Positions 16,891 through 24,994 of a stretch of DNA of 41,160 nt are shown here, piece after piece. The position numbers and the translations under genes are program-made. Where the stretch lies: contig JALONP010000024.1 in NCBI GenBank assembly GCA_025454875.1, positions 1-41,160 on the forward strand, in the 5' to 3' direction. Origin of the DNA: Bacteroidia bacterium. Its GTDB lineage: Bacteria; Bacteroidota; Bacteroidia; UKL13-3. The notes beneath the pieces were generated by a model. The model had not been told where the DNA came from. It searched no databases and saw only the letters and a program-made list of their open reading frames with translations. Within the stretch, counting starts at the first letter, position 1, and the number at the start of each line of letters is the position of its first letter.

Positions 16891-18945
16891 TTACCTGCGT
16901 GGCGGTTGTGTTCCAGGTTTTGCTGGTGTTCCGCCTCTAGGAGCTACTGTTTTATCTTTGGTGTCTTTCATCTCTTGCTTATTTTTAGGGATGTATTTAT
17001 TGTCTAATAAACGGAAAGTCGTTCTTCTGTTTAATTGGTGCTCTTCTTCAGTACATTTACGTTTTACGTATGTTCCTTCGCAAGCACAATCATTTACTAG
17101 TGAACTCTCTCCATATCCTTTTGCTACCATACGCTCTATATCAATACCTTTTGAACTGATATAAGCTACAGCTGAATCAGCTCTTCGTTGAGAAAGATTT
17201 TGGTTGTAAGCAGAATCAGCACGACAATCTGTATGGGAACCTAATTCGATGCGAATGCGAGGGTATTTTTTGAGTAGTGTTACCATTGTATCAAGAATCA
17301 ACGCTGCATCGGGTCTAATATTGGCTTTATCTAAATCGTAATAAATACCTTCAAGGGTAAATACTGTTGTAAAATCAAATGGTGGCAACATAAAGTCTTG
17401 CACCAAATCAGTAGATACTTCAAATGGACGTGTTGATTGTGATTCGATTTTACTATCATAATAATCTTCTTTGGCTGCGAACAACTCATAATCTGTTTTT
17501 GCCTTCAAGTTAATTTTGTAACCACCAGTTGCATCCGTGCGAATAACCAATTTACCCGTATCTGAACTACTTGTAATGGTTATCGTGGTATTTGGCAACA
17601 ACTCTTTGGTAGCAGAGTCGCGAACAACCCCACTTAAGGTAAAGAGCAATGGAGTCATGTAAAACCGGTAAATATCGTCTTGGCCTCTTCCTCCATCTCT
17701 GTTTGAAGCGAAGTATCCGCTTTCTTTATCTTTAGCCATGATAATACCAAAATCATCACCACCCGAATTAATTGGACTTTTCATGTTAATTGGAGTGCTC
17801 CAATCAGCATTTTCACCTTTTGTAAAGTAGATATCAACCCCACCTAATCCAACATGACCATTTGAAGAGAAATAAAGTGTTCCATCTTCTGCAATGAATG
17901 GATACATTTCGTCACCCTCTGTATTAATTGTTGGGCCTAAGTTAATGGGATCACCCCAAGTTTTTCCGCGTTTAGAATAAGTTACATACCAGAGGTCTTT
18001 GCCGCCAAATCCGCCAGGCATATCTGATGAGAAATAAAGAACATCCCCTGCCTTGTTTAGAACCGGATGCCCACATGTAAATGAGTCAGAACTGAAGGAT
18101 AATGGAGCAGGATCAGACCATAATGTTCCGTTTGCGGTTGCTTCATATATTCTGCAATTGTTTCCTTTACCATCTTTACCATTGCATTGTGTATAATACA
18201 TGGTTGTATACTTGGCATCAAAAGTTGGTGTACCGTCATTGTAAGGAGTATTCACCACATCTTTGTCTACTAATGCTGGGATTTCATATTTAATCACATT
18301 CGGATTTTTCTTTTCAGCCTTAAATACAACCTTATACAAATCGGTATGCCCGTTGCCAGTCCATCCGTATACTTTTCCGCTAGCACCTTTTTCCCTATCA
18401 GAGGTAAAATACAGTTCATTTTTTTTGTAAAATGCCATACCAAATTCACTCCACTTTGTGTTGAGTGATTTTACATTTTCGACAACGTAACGGGTTTTTT
18501 CGTTCTTCCACTTAAGCGCTTGTTCGCATCCTTGTATTTGTGCGGGTACGCGAGCATCAGAAGGGTTTTTCTTAAGATAATTGTTGTACTCAATAATCGC
18601 TTCTGAATACTTTGAGTTGTTTTTAAGCATTTGAGCTAATTGGTACTGTGCTTCAGCGTTATTAGGGTCTCCTTTAACGGCTTTCCGGTACCAGTTTTCG
18701 GCATTTTTAGCATCATTCGCGAGCCTGTAGCATTCAGCGGTTTGGAAGCAAGCTTCATTTTTTTCTTCTTTCTTTTTGGTTTTGCTGTAAACTGCTTTGT
18801 AGTTCTCGCCAGCAGTAAAATACTCTTTCTTTTTGAAGGCTTCCCTTGCTGCTGTCATACTTCCTTTAGAAGGGCCGCATGAAGTAATAAAAATAGCTGC
18901 CGACAACACCACAAAAAGTGCTGCCAATGAGTTTGTTTTTGTCAT
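16891..18945 (-). CDS. porE: PorE-like OmpA family lipoprotein (TPR, beta-propeller, regulatory and OmpA domains), T9SS-associated
   Basis: A 684-residue lipoprotein: MTKTNSLAALFVVLSAA with lipobox ITSC and lipidated Cys23. Domain order: TPR repeats about 30-140 (AENWYRKAVKGDPNNAEAQYQL); a PD40 beta-propeller about 165-420 (repeated LYFSSD/LYFSSNG and DDIYRF); a carboxypeptidase regulatory-like domain about 427-510 (LSGVVRDSATKELLPNTTI); and an OmpA-C peptidoglycan-binding domain about 530-655, with D573 and R588 in the positions that grip diaminopimelate. This order matches PorE (PG1058), which tethers T9SS components to peptidoglycan in Porphyromonas. The basic, proline-rich C-terminal tail is an addition. 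Related OmpA/PD40 lipoproteins are numerous in Bacteroidota, so orthology is likely rather than certain. It follows glnN by 46 bases. Confidence 0.78.
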   Translation of the reverse strand: MTKTNSLAALFVVLSAAIFITSCGPSKGSMTAAREAFKKKEYFTAGENYKAVYSKTKKKEEKNEACFQTAECYRLANDAKNAENWYRKAVKGDPNNAEAQYQLAQMLKNNSKYSEAIIEYNNYLKKNPSDARVPAQIQGCEQALKWKNEKTRYVVENVKSLNTKWSEFGMAFYKKNELYFTSDREKGASGKVYGWTGNGHTDLYKVVFKAEKKNPNVIKYEIPALVDKDVVNTPYNDGTPTFDAKYTTMYYTQCNGKDGKGNNCRIYEATANGTLWSDPAPLSFSSDSFTCGHPVLNKAGDVLYFSSDMPGGFGGKDLWYVTYSKRGKTWGDPINLGPTINTEGDEMYPFIAEDGTLYFSSNGHVGLGGVDIYFTKGENADWSTPINMKSPINSGGDDFGIIMAKDKESGYFASNRDGGRGQDDIYRFYMTPLLFTLSGVVRDSATKELLPNTTITITSSSDTGKLVIRTDATGGYKINLKAKTDYELFAAKEDYYDSKIESQSTRPFEVSTDLVQDFMLPPFDFTTVFTLEGIYYDLDKANIRPDAALILDTMVTLLKKYPRIRIELGSHTDCRADSAYNQNLSQRRADSAVAYISSKGIDIERMVAKGYGESSLVNDCACEGTYVKRKCTEEEHQLNRRTTFRLLDNKYIPKNKQEMKDTKDKTVAPRGGTPAKPGTQPPRR

Positions 18946-18977
18946 TTGTGGACTTCTTTTCCGTTAAACAATAAAAA

Positions 18978-18985
18978 CAAGTATA
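18978..18985 (-). promoter_or_regulatory. Weak -7 promoter element upstream of the PorE-like gene
   Basis: The minus strand reads TATACTTG, one mismatch from TAnnTTTG, with an AT-rich TTTT 19 nt upstream. Start near 18972 would leave a leader of about 27 nt. It would allow expression independent of the glutamine synthetase gene, but the match is weak. Confidence 0.3.
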
Positions 18986-18991
18986 GGTAAA

Positions 18992-21181
18992 TTATTTAAC
19001 GAATAAAAGTTCCCTGTATTTTGGCAATTTCCACAAATCGTCTTCAATTATAAATTCAAGAGCATCACTGCTTTTACGAATTTGTTCAAACAACGGTTTT
19101 ACCTTATGGCAAAATGCAACAGCTCTTTTATGTGTATCGGCTATATGGTGGGCTTTATCCATTTCAGCAATCATCTTTTCTACATTTTCACGTATATGTT
19201 TTACATATTTTGAGATTTCTTCGATGAATTTAAATTGAGCATCGTAACCTGTTTTGGTTACGCCAATTGCCTTTAGCGCAGCAACATTTTCAGAAAGTTT
19301 TTGTTGGTAACTCAAAGCACTTGGGATCACATGCGAAATAGCTAGTTGAGCCAGTACTTTGGCTTCAATATCAATTTTCTTCACATAACTCTCTTGCATA
19401 ATTTCGTAACGTGCTTCAAGTTCTCTGCTATTGAAAATAGCATTGCGTTCAAATAATTGTTTTGAAGTACCCGAAATATATGCGTTGAGTGCCTCAGGTG
19501 TTGTTTTGATATTGGACAAGCCTCTTTTGCTTGCTTCTTTTACCCATGCATCACCATATCCATTTCCTTCAAATAAGATGGTTTTTGAAGATTTGTAGTA
19601 TCCTTTTAATACATCAAGAATCGCTTCTTCTTTTTTCTTACCTTTCTTAATTTGTCCATCTACTTCTACTTTGAACTTTTTAAGTTGGTCAGCCATAATC
19701 GCATTAAGTACGATCATTGCGTTGGCGCAATTTGCAGACGAACCAACGGCCCTGAATTCAAATTTATTTCCTGTAAATGCGAATGGAGAAGTCCTGTTGC
19801 GGTCAGTGTTGTCAAGTAAAATCTCAGGTATTTTCTGAATATCGATTGATGTTTTTGAGGCTTTGGCGGCTTGAGACTTTGATTTGGTTGAAACCAAATC
19901 TTCCAGCACTTGGGTAAGTTGAGTGCCAATAAATACACTCATAATTGCTGGAGGCGCTTCGTTTGCTCCAAGTCGGTGGTCGTTTGCCGCGCTCGCTATG
20001 CTCGCGCGGAGCAAATCGGCATGATCATGAACCGCTTTAATTGTATTGACAAAAAAGGTTAAAAACTGCAGGTTGTTTTGCGGTGTTTTACCAGGAGCCA
20101 ATAAGTTCACACCCGTATTGGTTATTAAGCTCCAATTATTGTGTTTACCGCTACCATTTACACCAGCAAAGGGCTTTTCGTGGAGTAGTACTTTAAAACC
20201 ATGTCGTTGAGCTACTTTTTCCATTACGTCCATTAACAATTGGTTGTGGTCAATGGCAAGGTTCACTTCTTCAAAATTAGGAGCGCATTCATATTGAGAG
20301 GGTGCTACTTCGTTATGACGGGTTTTGAGTGGAATGCCAAGTTTATAACATTCGATTTCAAAATCAATCATAAAACTTTGTACCCTTGGCGGAATTGAAC
20401 CAAAGTAATGGTCTTCGAGTTGTTGACCTTTTTCTGGAGCCAAGCCCAAAAGGGTTCTTCCAGTTAAAACCAAATCAGGGCGAACATTGCTCAAAGCAGC
20501 ATCAATTAAGAAGTATTCTTGTTCAATACCCAATGATGCCATCGCTTTAGTTACATTTTTATCAAAGTATGATGCACAAACATCCACCACTGCGCGTTCT
20601 ACAGCGTGTAATGCTTTTAAAAGCGGAGCTTTATAATCGAGTGCTTCACCGGTGTATGCTACAAAAATAGTCGGAATGCAAAGGGTACTTCCATTGCTTC
20701 CTTCCATAATAAATGCTGGTGAGGAAGGATCCCACGCAGTATAGCCTCTAGCCTCAAAAGTATTGCGTAGTCCTCCGTTAGGAAAACTTGAAGCATCGGG
20801 TTCCTGTTGCACCAAAGCACTACCTGAAAACTTTTCTATGCTTCTACCATCATCTGTTGGTTCGAAAAAAGCATCATGTTTTTCGGCAGTGGCGCCTGTT
20901 AAAGGCTGAAACCAATGTGTGTAATGAGATGCACCACGTGTCATTGCCCAGTTTTTCATTCCTGCTGCAATTTGATCGGCTATCTTACGATCTATTTTTT
21001 CACCTTGTTGAATTGCATTTGAAACTGCTTCATAAGCCTCTTTGCTTAAAAACGATTTCATCGCCTGATCATTGAATACATTGATGTTAAAATAATCAGA
21101 TACTTTGTTTGATGGAGCAGAAACAGCAACCAATGAACGGCTTTGTGCTAATTCAAGGGCTTTAAATCGTAAAGTTGACAT
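18992..21181 (-). CDS. glnN: Glutamine synthetase type III
   Basis: A 729-residue enzyme, the normal length of GSIII and far longer than GSI/GSII. It makes glutamine from glutamate, ammonia and ATP. Conserved stretches are SLGIEQEYFLID (metal/ATP region), the basic KTRHNEVAPSQYECAP loop, the GSGKHNNWSL segment with substrate-contacting Gly/His, NDHRLGANEAPPA and the RTSPFAFTGNKFEFRAVGSS region. The ATG at 21181 gives the standard GSIII N-terminus (LRFKALELAQ). GSIII is the usual nitrogen-assimilation enzyme of Bacteroidota. No PII or regulator gene is nearby. The upstream 149 bases (21182-21330) show no clear consensus promoter. Confidence 0.98.
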   Translation of the reverse strand: MSTLRFKALELAQSRSLVAVSAPSNKVSDYFNINVFNDQAMKSFLSKEAYEAVSNAIQQGEKIDRKIADQIAAGMKNWAMTRGASHYTHWFQPLTGATAEKHDAFFEPTDDGRSIEKFSGSALVQQEPDASSFPNGGLRNTFEARGYTAWDPSSPAFIMEGSNGSTLCIPTIFVAYTGEALDYKAPLLKALHAVERAVVDVCASYFDKNVTKAMASLGIEQEYFLIDAALSNVRPDLVLTGRTLLGLAPEKGQQLEDHYFGSIPPRVQSFMIDFEIECYKLGIPLKTRHNEVAPSQYECAPNFEEVNLAIDHNQLLMDVMEKVAQRHGFKVLLHEKPFAGVNGSGKHNNWSLITNTGVNLLAPGKTPQNNLQFLTFFVNTIKAVHDHADLLRASIASAANDHRLGANEAPPAIMSVFIGTQLTQVLEDLVSTKSKSQAAKASKTSIDIQKIPEILLDNTDRNRTSPFAFTGNKFEFRAVGSSANCANAMIVLNAIMADQLKKFKVEVDGQIKKGKKKEEAILDVLKGYYKSSKTILFEGNGYGDAWVKEASKRGLSNIKTTPEALNAYISGTSKQLFERNAIFNSRELEARYEIMQESYVKKIDIEAKVLAQLAISHVIPSALSYQQKLSENVAALKAIGVTKTGYDAQFKFIEEISKYVKHIRENVEKMIAEMDKAHHIADTHKRAVAFCHKVKPLFEQIRKSSDALEFIIEDDLWKLPKYRELLFVK

Positions 21182-21330
21182 GCGTAATTATGTTTAAACG
21201 TGGTGGTGAATTCTGAATGTGCGAAAATCCAATTATTTCCCATTTTTTACCACATATTTTTACACTTTTTGCCCACAACTACCATTGATTGTGTTATAAT
21301 TACACTAAGTAGAAGCAATTTCTTATATTG

Positions 21331-21663
21331 CTATAAAAGCTCTTTCATGGGGTCCCAAAACTTAACATCAAAGTCAATTACTTGATCGTTTTTAACTATC
21401 ACACCCTCCGCTTCTAATAACTCTTGCATTCGGGTTGGTGTTGCGAAATGGTGCTTGCCTGTTAGCAAGCCATTTCTATTCACCACTCGTTGGGCAGGTA
21501 CATCGGGTAGGCTGTGAGCAGCGTTCATGGCATAACCAACCGTGCGTGAACTCTTAGCAGCACCTAAATACTTTGCTATGGCCCCATACGAAGTAACCCG
21601 GCCTTTCGGTATCAGTTTCACTACTTCATATACATCTTCAAAAAAATGTGATTGTTGGCTCAT
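21331..21663 (-). CDS. MGMT/alkyltransferase-like protein lacking the active-site cysteine
   Basis: A 110-residue protein made only of the DNA-binding domain of O6-methylguanine-DNA methyltransferases. It has FFEDVYEVVKLIPKGRVTSYG and AKYLGAAKSSRTVGYAMNA, typical of the family. The methyl-acceptor motif PCHRV reads PAQRV here (A57, Q58, R59), so it cannot accept an alkyl group. By family knowledge such alkyltransferase-like (ATL) proteins flip and flag alkylated guanines for nucleotide excision repair; classic ATLs often have Trp at the Cys position, here it is Ala. It is divergent from the TrpF-like gene. A TTACTTTG box lies just before the start codon. Confidence 0.9.
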   Translation of the reverse strand: MSQQSHFFEDVYEVVKLIPKGRVTSYGAIAKYLGAAKSSRTVGYAMNAAHSLPDVPAQRVVNRNGLLTGKHHFATPTRMQELLEAEGVIVKNDQVIDFDVKFWDPMKELL

Positions 21664-21717
21664 GAATTACAAAGTAAATAATTGAATCTGTTTTTCAGAA
21701 TTCAATTTAGAGGAGTT

Positions 21718-21748
21718 TTTGTTTCTAGTGCTTTGCTTCATACCTTCG
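21718..21748 (+). promoter_or_regulatory. Promoter for the TrpF-like gene
   Basis: TTTG (21718-21721), 19 nt, then TACCTTCG (21741-21748), one mismatch from TAnnTTTG. The expected start (about 21754) falls on the ATG at 21753, so the mRNA may be leaderless. Confidence 0.45.
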
Positions 21749-21752
21749 CAAG

Positions 21753-22370
21753 ATGCAGTATGCAACACATATCAAACTTGGAAAAATCAACAATTTAAGT
21801 GATGCCCGATTTGCAGCAGCAGCGGGAGTAGATTATATTGGATTTTGTTTCGACCCATCTTCAGCAGCGTATATCACCCCAATTAAAGCCAAAGAAATAA
21901 TAGATTGGCTAACGGGAAGCACAATCATAGCTGAGTTTGGCAATCAATCGGAAGTGGAGATGAAGGACATTGCCGATTTACTGGATATAACAGCTATACA
22001 ACTTGAAAATAGTCTTGTTCCTGAGTCGCTTTTATTGTTAAACAAAGCCATCATTAAGCGTGTAGATATCGCTGATTTGAACGACAATACCATTAGTGCA
22101 ATGGTAAGTAAATACAGTGAGTCGGTTGATGCATTTCAGTTTTACCCACAACATGCCATTAGCCAATTTTCACAAGGGGTATTGGTAAATCTCAATCAAA
22201 AGGCCAAGTTGTTTTGGGAAGTGCAAGGAAGTGCATTGGAGATTAAGAATTGGGTAGAAAAATACAAACCATTCGGTATTCATATTGATGGAGGCGATGA
22301 AGAAAAAGCAGGAATACGCGATTTTGACCAACTCAATGAGTTGTTTGATACATTAAGAACAGAAAACTAA
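21753..22370 (+). CDS. TrpF-like (phosphoribosylanthranilate isomerase family) TIM-barrel protein, probably not a canonical isomerase
   Basis: A 205-residue protein whose first third aligns by eye with TrpF: THIKLGKINNLSDARFAAAAGVDYIGFCFDP matches the VKICGITNLEDA...GADALGFIF pattern. The catalytic cysteine of the KICG motif is replaced by glycine (Gly10), and the C-terminal phosphate-binding region ends IHIDGGDEEKAGIRDFDQL rather than the usual SSGVE...PGVKD form. The length fits a TIM barrel (TrpF about 200-210). No other tryptophan genes are nearby. It is probably a diverged paralogue with a new or lost activity; a true but unusual isomerase cannot be excluded. Its stop overlaps the convergent aminotransferase gene by four bases. 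Confidence 0.72.
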   Translation: MQYATHIKLGKINNLSDARFAAAAGVDYIGFCFDPSSAAYITPIKAKEIIDWLTGSTIIAEFGNQSEVEMKDIADLLDITAIQLENSLVPESLLLLNKAIIKRVDIADLNDNTISAMVSKYSESVDAFQFYPQHAISQFSQGVLVNLNQKAKLFWEVQGSALEIKNWVEKYKPFGIHIDGGDEEKAGIRDFDQLNELFDTLRTEN

Positions 22371-23635
22371 ATTGAATCGATGAAATTTAACAAGGCATCA
22401 ATATCAGAAGATTGGTTGTAAATATGTGTTGAAACACGTAAGCAGTTAATTCCATTTTCAGGTACCAACCGTATTCTGATTTTTTTTGACATCGCTTGCG
22501 CATAAAGCGTTTCTGGATTCATGCGAGTGGATTTGAACCCAATCATTCCTGCATATGATTCTGCTTCGGTTGGTGTAAGAACCTCAACTTTATTACTTAA
22601 TGAAAGAAGTCCTTGAAGTGCATATGTTCCAAGTGTTTTGACCCTGTCAGAAACTGTCTTCATTCCAATAGCGGAGAAAAATTCAATACTCGCATCAACA
22701 CCTTTATACAAACCAAGATTTTGAGTTCCTCCATAATATTTGTGCGCCCCTTTTGCATATGGCCCCATTTGAATTGGATTAGATGCCAAGTTCCAAAGTG
22801 CGCTGTCGCTTCCACCTCCCACAAAATAAGGTTGAATGATGTCTTGGGCAGATTCTTTCACATATAAAAAACCGGTACCCTTAGGGCCCAGCATCCATTT
22901 GTGACAACAGCTAGCGTATGCATCACAACCAAGTTCGTGCATATTGAGCTCTAACATGCCTGGTCCGTGAGCGCCATCTACAACTACAAATAAGCCCTTT
23001 GTTTTAGCCATTTTGCTGATTTCTTTTATCGGCATTACCTGTCCTTGGCTGCATAAAACGTGCGGTATGGCAATCACTTTTGTTCGAGAAGTAATTAATG
23101 ATTCAATTTGTTTTAACGTTGCGTTTGCAGATGGTTCGGGATTAAAAGGCACAAGTTTTATTCCATGTAACTTTTGGCGGTTAAGCCAAGGGAAGGCATT
23201 TCCAACATGTTCATGGGTTGTAACAATTACTTCATCGCCTTTTTTTAAAGGTAAGCCCCAAGTGTAAATATTAATGCCTTCAGTGGTGTTATGGGTTAAA
23301 GCAATTTCATATTGATTAGCACCAACAAATGTGGCAATTTTTTGAGGCGTTAAATCCCAACCACTGTAGTTACCAAACTGGTCACCCTCCATCATTCCCT
23401 TGTGCACCGCATCAATCACAGCATAAGGCGAAGGCCCCATTGTTCCATTATTTAGGTACCGCCAACTTTGATCAAGCGGAAACAACCCCCTTAGTTTTAC
23501 CCAATCAATATTGGCTTTTTCATCAACCAATGTTGATAGGGTTGGTTCCGACACAGTAGTTTTGGGCAGCCTTATGCCAATACCTAAAGTGGCAGCCGCT
23601 GATTGTTGAATAAAACGCCTTCTTGAGGTAGTCAT
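22367..23635 (-). CDS. Tat-exported class V aminotransferase-fold PLP enzyme (isopenicillin-N epimerase / cysteine desulfurase-like)
   Basis: A 422-residue protein with a twin-arginine signal, MTTSRRRFIQQSAAATLGIGI. The class V PLP fold is clear: NNGTMGPSPYAV near the start, THNTTEGINIYTWGL, VVVDGAHGPGML (PLP-ring aspartate), and CCHKWMLGPKGTGFLYV with K246 as the PLP-binding lysine. C-terminal MIGFKSTRMNPE and RVSTHIYN segments match isopenicillin-N epimerase-like members. The export signal means it folds with its cofactor before transport and works in the periplasm. The substrate is unknown; related proteins in Bacteroidota carry the same Tat leader. It is divergent from anmK and ends across the TrpF-like stop. 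Confidence 0.9.
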   Translation of the reverse strand: MTTSRRRFIQQSAAATLGIGIRLPKTTVSEPTLSTLVDEKANIDWVKLRGLFPLDQSWRYLNNGTMGPSPYAVIDAVHKGMMEGDQFGNYSGWDLTPQKIATFVGANQYEIALTHNTTEGINIYTWGLPLKKGDEVIVTTHEHVGNAFPWLNRQKLHGIKLVPFNPEPSANATLKQIESLITSRTKVIAIPHVLCSQGQVMPIKEISKMAKTKGLFVVVDGAHGPGMLELNMHELGCDAYASCCHKWMLGPKGTGFLYVKESAQDIIQPYFVGGGSDSALWNLASNPIQMGPYAKGAHKYYGGTQNLGLYKGVDASIEFFSAIGMKTVSDRVKTLGTYALQGLLSLSNKVEVLTPTEAESYAGMIGFKSTRMNPETLYAQAMSKKIRIRLVPENGINCLRVSTHIYNQSSDIDALLNFIDSI

Positions 23636-23721
23636 TTGTTCAAAGATGGGAATTTAGTTTCATTTTCAGATATTGAATTGAATGACGTCTATATTTTAAC
23701 AGAATTGCATACTATTGTTGT

Positions 23722-24774
23722 GTGAAAACTTATCGGATGATTGGCGTTATGAGCGGGACTTCGCTCGATGGCTTAGACTTGGCATATTGTGTTCTACAAA
23801 AACTCCCTACTGGCTGGACATACACCATTGAAGTTGCGCAAACAATTCCTTATTCACAAACATGGTACACACGGTTAAAGGAATTACCCAACCAACCCAT
23901 GTTTTTGTTGCCTAAAACAGATTCTTTTTTTGGTAAATATATAGGTCAATGTATCAACCAATTCATTAAAGAACACACATTGCAAGTAGATTACATTGCA
24001 AGTCATGGGCATACTATTTTTCACAATCCAGACGAGAATTACACTACTCAAATAGGCAGTGGCGCAGCCATTTATGCCGAAACAGGTATACCAACTATTG
24101 TCGATTTTAGAAGTGTTGACGTAGCATTGGGAGGACAAGGAGCTCCGTTGGTTCCAATTGGCGATGATCTTTTATTTTCGGAGTATGATGCGTGTTTAAA
24201 CTTGGGAGGATTTGCCAATATCAGCTTTCAAAAGGATGGATATCGAATAGCGTTTGATGTTGTTCCATGTAATTTGATATTAAACGAATATGCGCAGCAG
24301 GTTAATAAACCATATGACGAAAATGGTGAAATGGCACGTTCAGGTGTTTTGATTCCTGATTTATTAAACGCATTGAACAGTTTGTCGTATTACCATAAAG
24401 GGGCAGCAAGCAAGAGTCTTGGCCGGGAATGGGTTGAAATGCATATTTATCCAATTACCAACCAATTTAATATGCGTATTGAAGATATTCTATGTACCTT
24501 AACCGAACATATCGCTTTGCAGATAGCACCTTATTGTAAGCCAAGCACCTTAGTTACCGGAGGTGGAACTTATAATAATTACTTACTTGAAAGACTTGAG
24601 TTATTAAAACCATCAAATACAATAATTGCGACTCCCGAAAGTAACCTTATTAACTATAAAGAAGCATTGATTTTTGCCTTATTGGGGTGCCTGAGGGTGG
24701 AACAAAAACCAAATGTATTTCCCTCTGTAACGGGTAGTAAGTATAGCAGTATTGGGGGGTGTATTTATGGTTGA
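23722..24774 (+). CDS. anmK: Anhydro-N-acetylmuramic acid kinase
   Basis: A 350-residue enzyme that phosphorylates and opens 1,6-anhydro-MurNAc to MurNAc-6-phosphate, recycling peptidoglycan. The N-terminal MIGVMSGTSLDGLDLAYC is the AnmK phosphate-loop signature, followed by ASHGHTIFHNP, IGSGAAIYAETGIPTIVDFR, GGQGAPLVPIGD (catalytic Asp region), NLGGFANIS and LVTGGGTYNNYLL. The GTG at 23722 gives the usual lead-in MKTYRMIG; ATG 23737 is the alternative and would lack five residues. A TACTATTG box at 23710-23717 sits immediately upstream, so the mRNA may have almost no leader. The GT51 transglycosylase in this window also acts on peptidoglycan. Confidence 0.96.
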   Translation: MKTYRMIGVMSGTSLDGLDLAYCVLQKLPTGWTYTIEVAQTIPYSQTWYTRLKELPNQPMFLLPKTDSFFGKYIGQCINQFIKEHTLQVDYIASHGHTIFHNPDENYTTQIGSGAAIYAETGIPTIVDFRSVDVALGGQGAPLVPIGDDLLFSEYDACLNLGGFANISFQKDGYRIAFDVVPCNLILNEYAQQVNKPYDENGEMARSGVLIPDLLNALNSLSYYHKGAASKSLGREWVEMHIYPITNQFNMRIEDILCTLTEHIALQIAPYCKPSTLVTGGGTYNNYLLERLELLKPSNTIIATPESNLINYKEALIFALLGCLRVEQKPNVFPSVTGSKYSSIGGCIYG

Positions 24775-24937
24775 ACATCATAATGAATAGTTCAATAGTG
24801 TATAATAAACACAAATAGAGAATTCATTTTTATTAAGGATGAATGGTAGGCTGGAGGCAATGAGTTGCATTATTAGTTTTTAAATAAAAAGGTAGCCTAA
24901 TTATACACATTTTTTATTGGTCATAATTTTCAGACTA

Positions 24938-24970
24938 TTTGGTTGTTAGCGCAAAATTGGCTTACTTTTG
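24938..24970 (+). promoter_or_regulatory. Promoter for the first giant surface protein
   Basis: TACTTTTG (24963-24970) is an exact TAnnTTTG match; TTG at 24943-24945 (17 nt before) and TTTG at 24938-24941 (21 nt before) are -33 candidates. Start near 24976 gives a leader of about 19 nt to ATG 24995, which argues against the GTG at 24980. The rest of the 220-base gap after anmK shows no other signal. Confidence 0.72.
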
Positions 24971-24994
24971 CGTGATTGAGTGTATTATAACCTT

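Noticed and set aside
24980-24994. GTG at 24980 as start of the first giant gene
   Set aside because: It lies within a few bases of the predicted transcription start; ATG 24995 leaves a normal leader and signal peptide.
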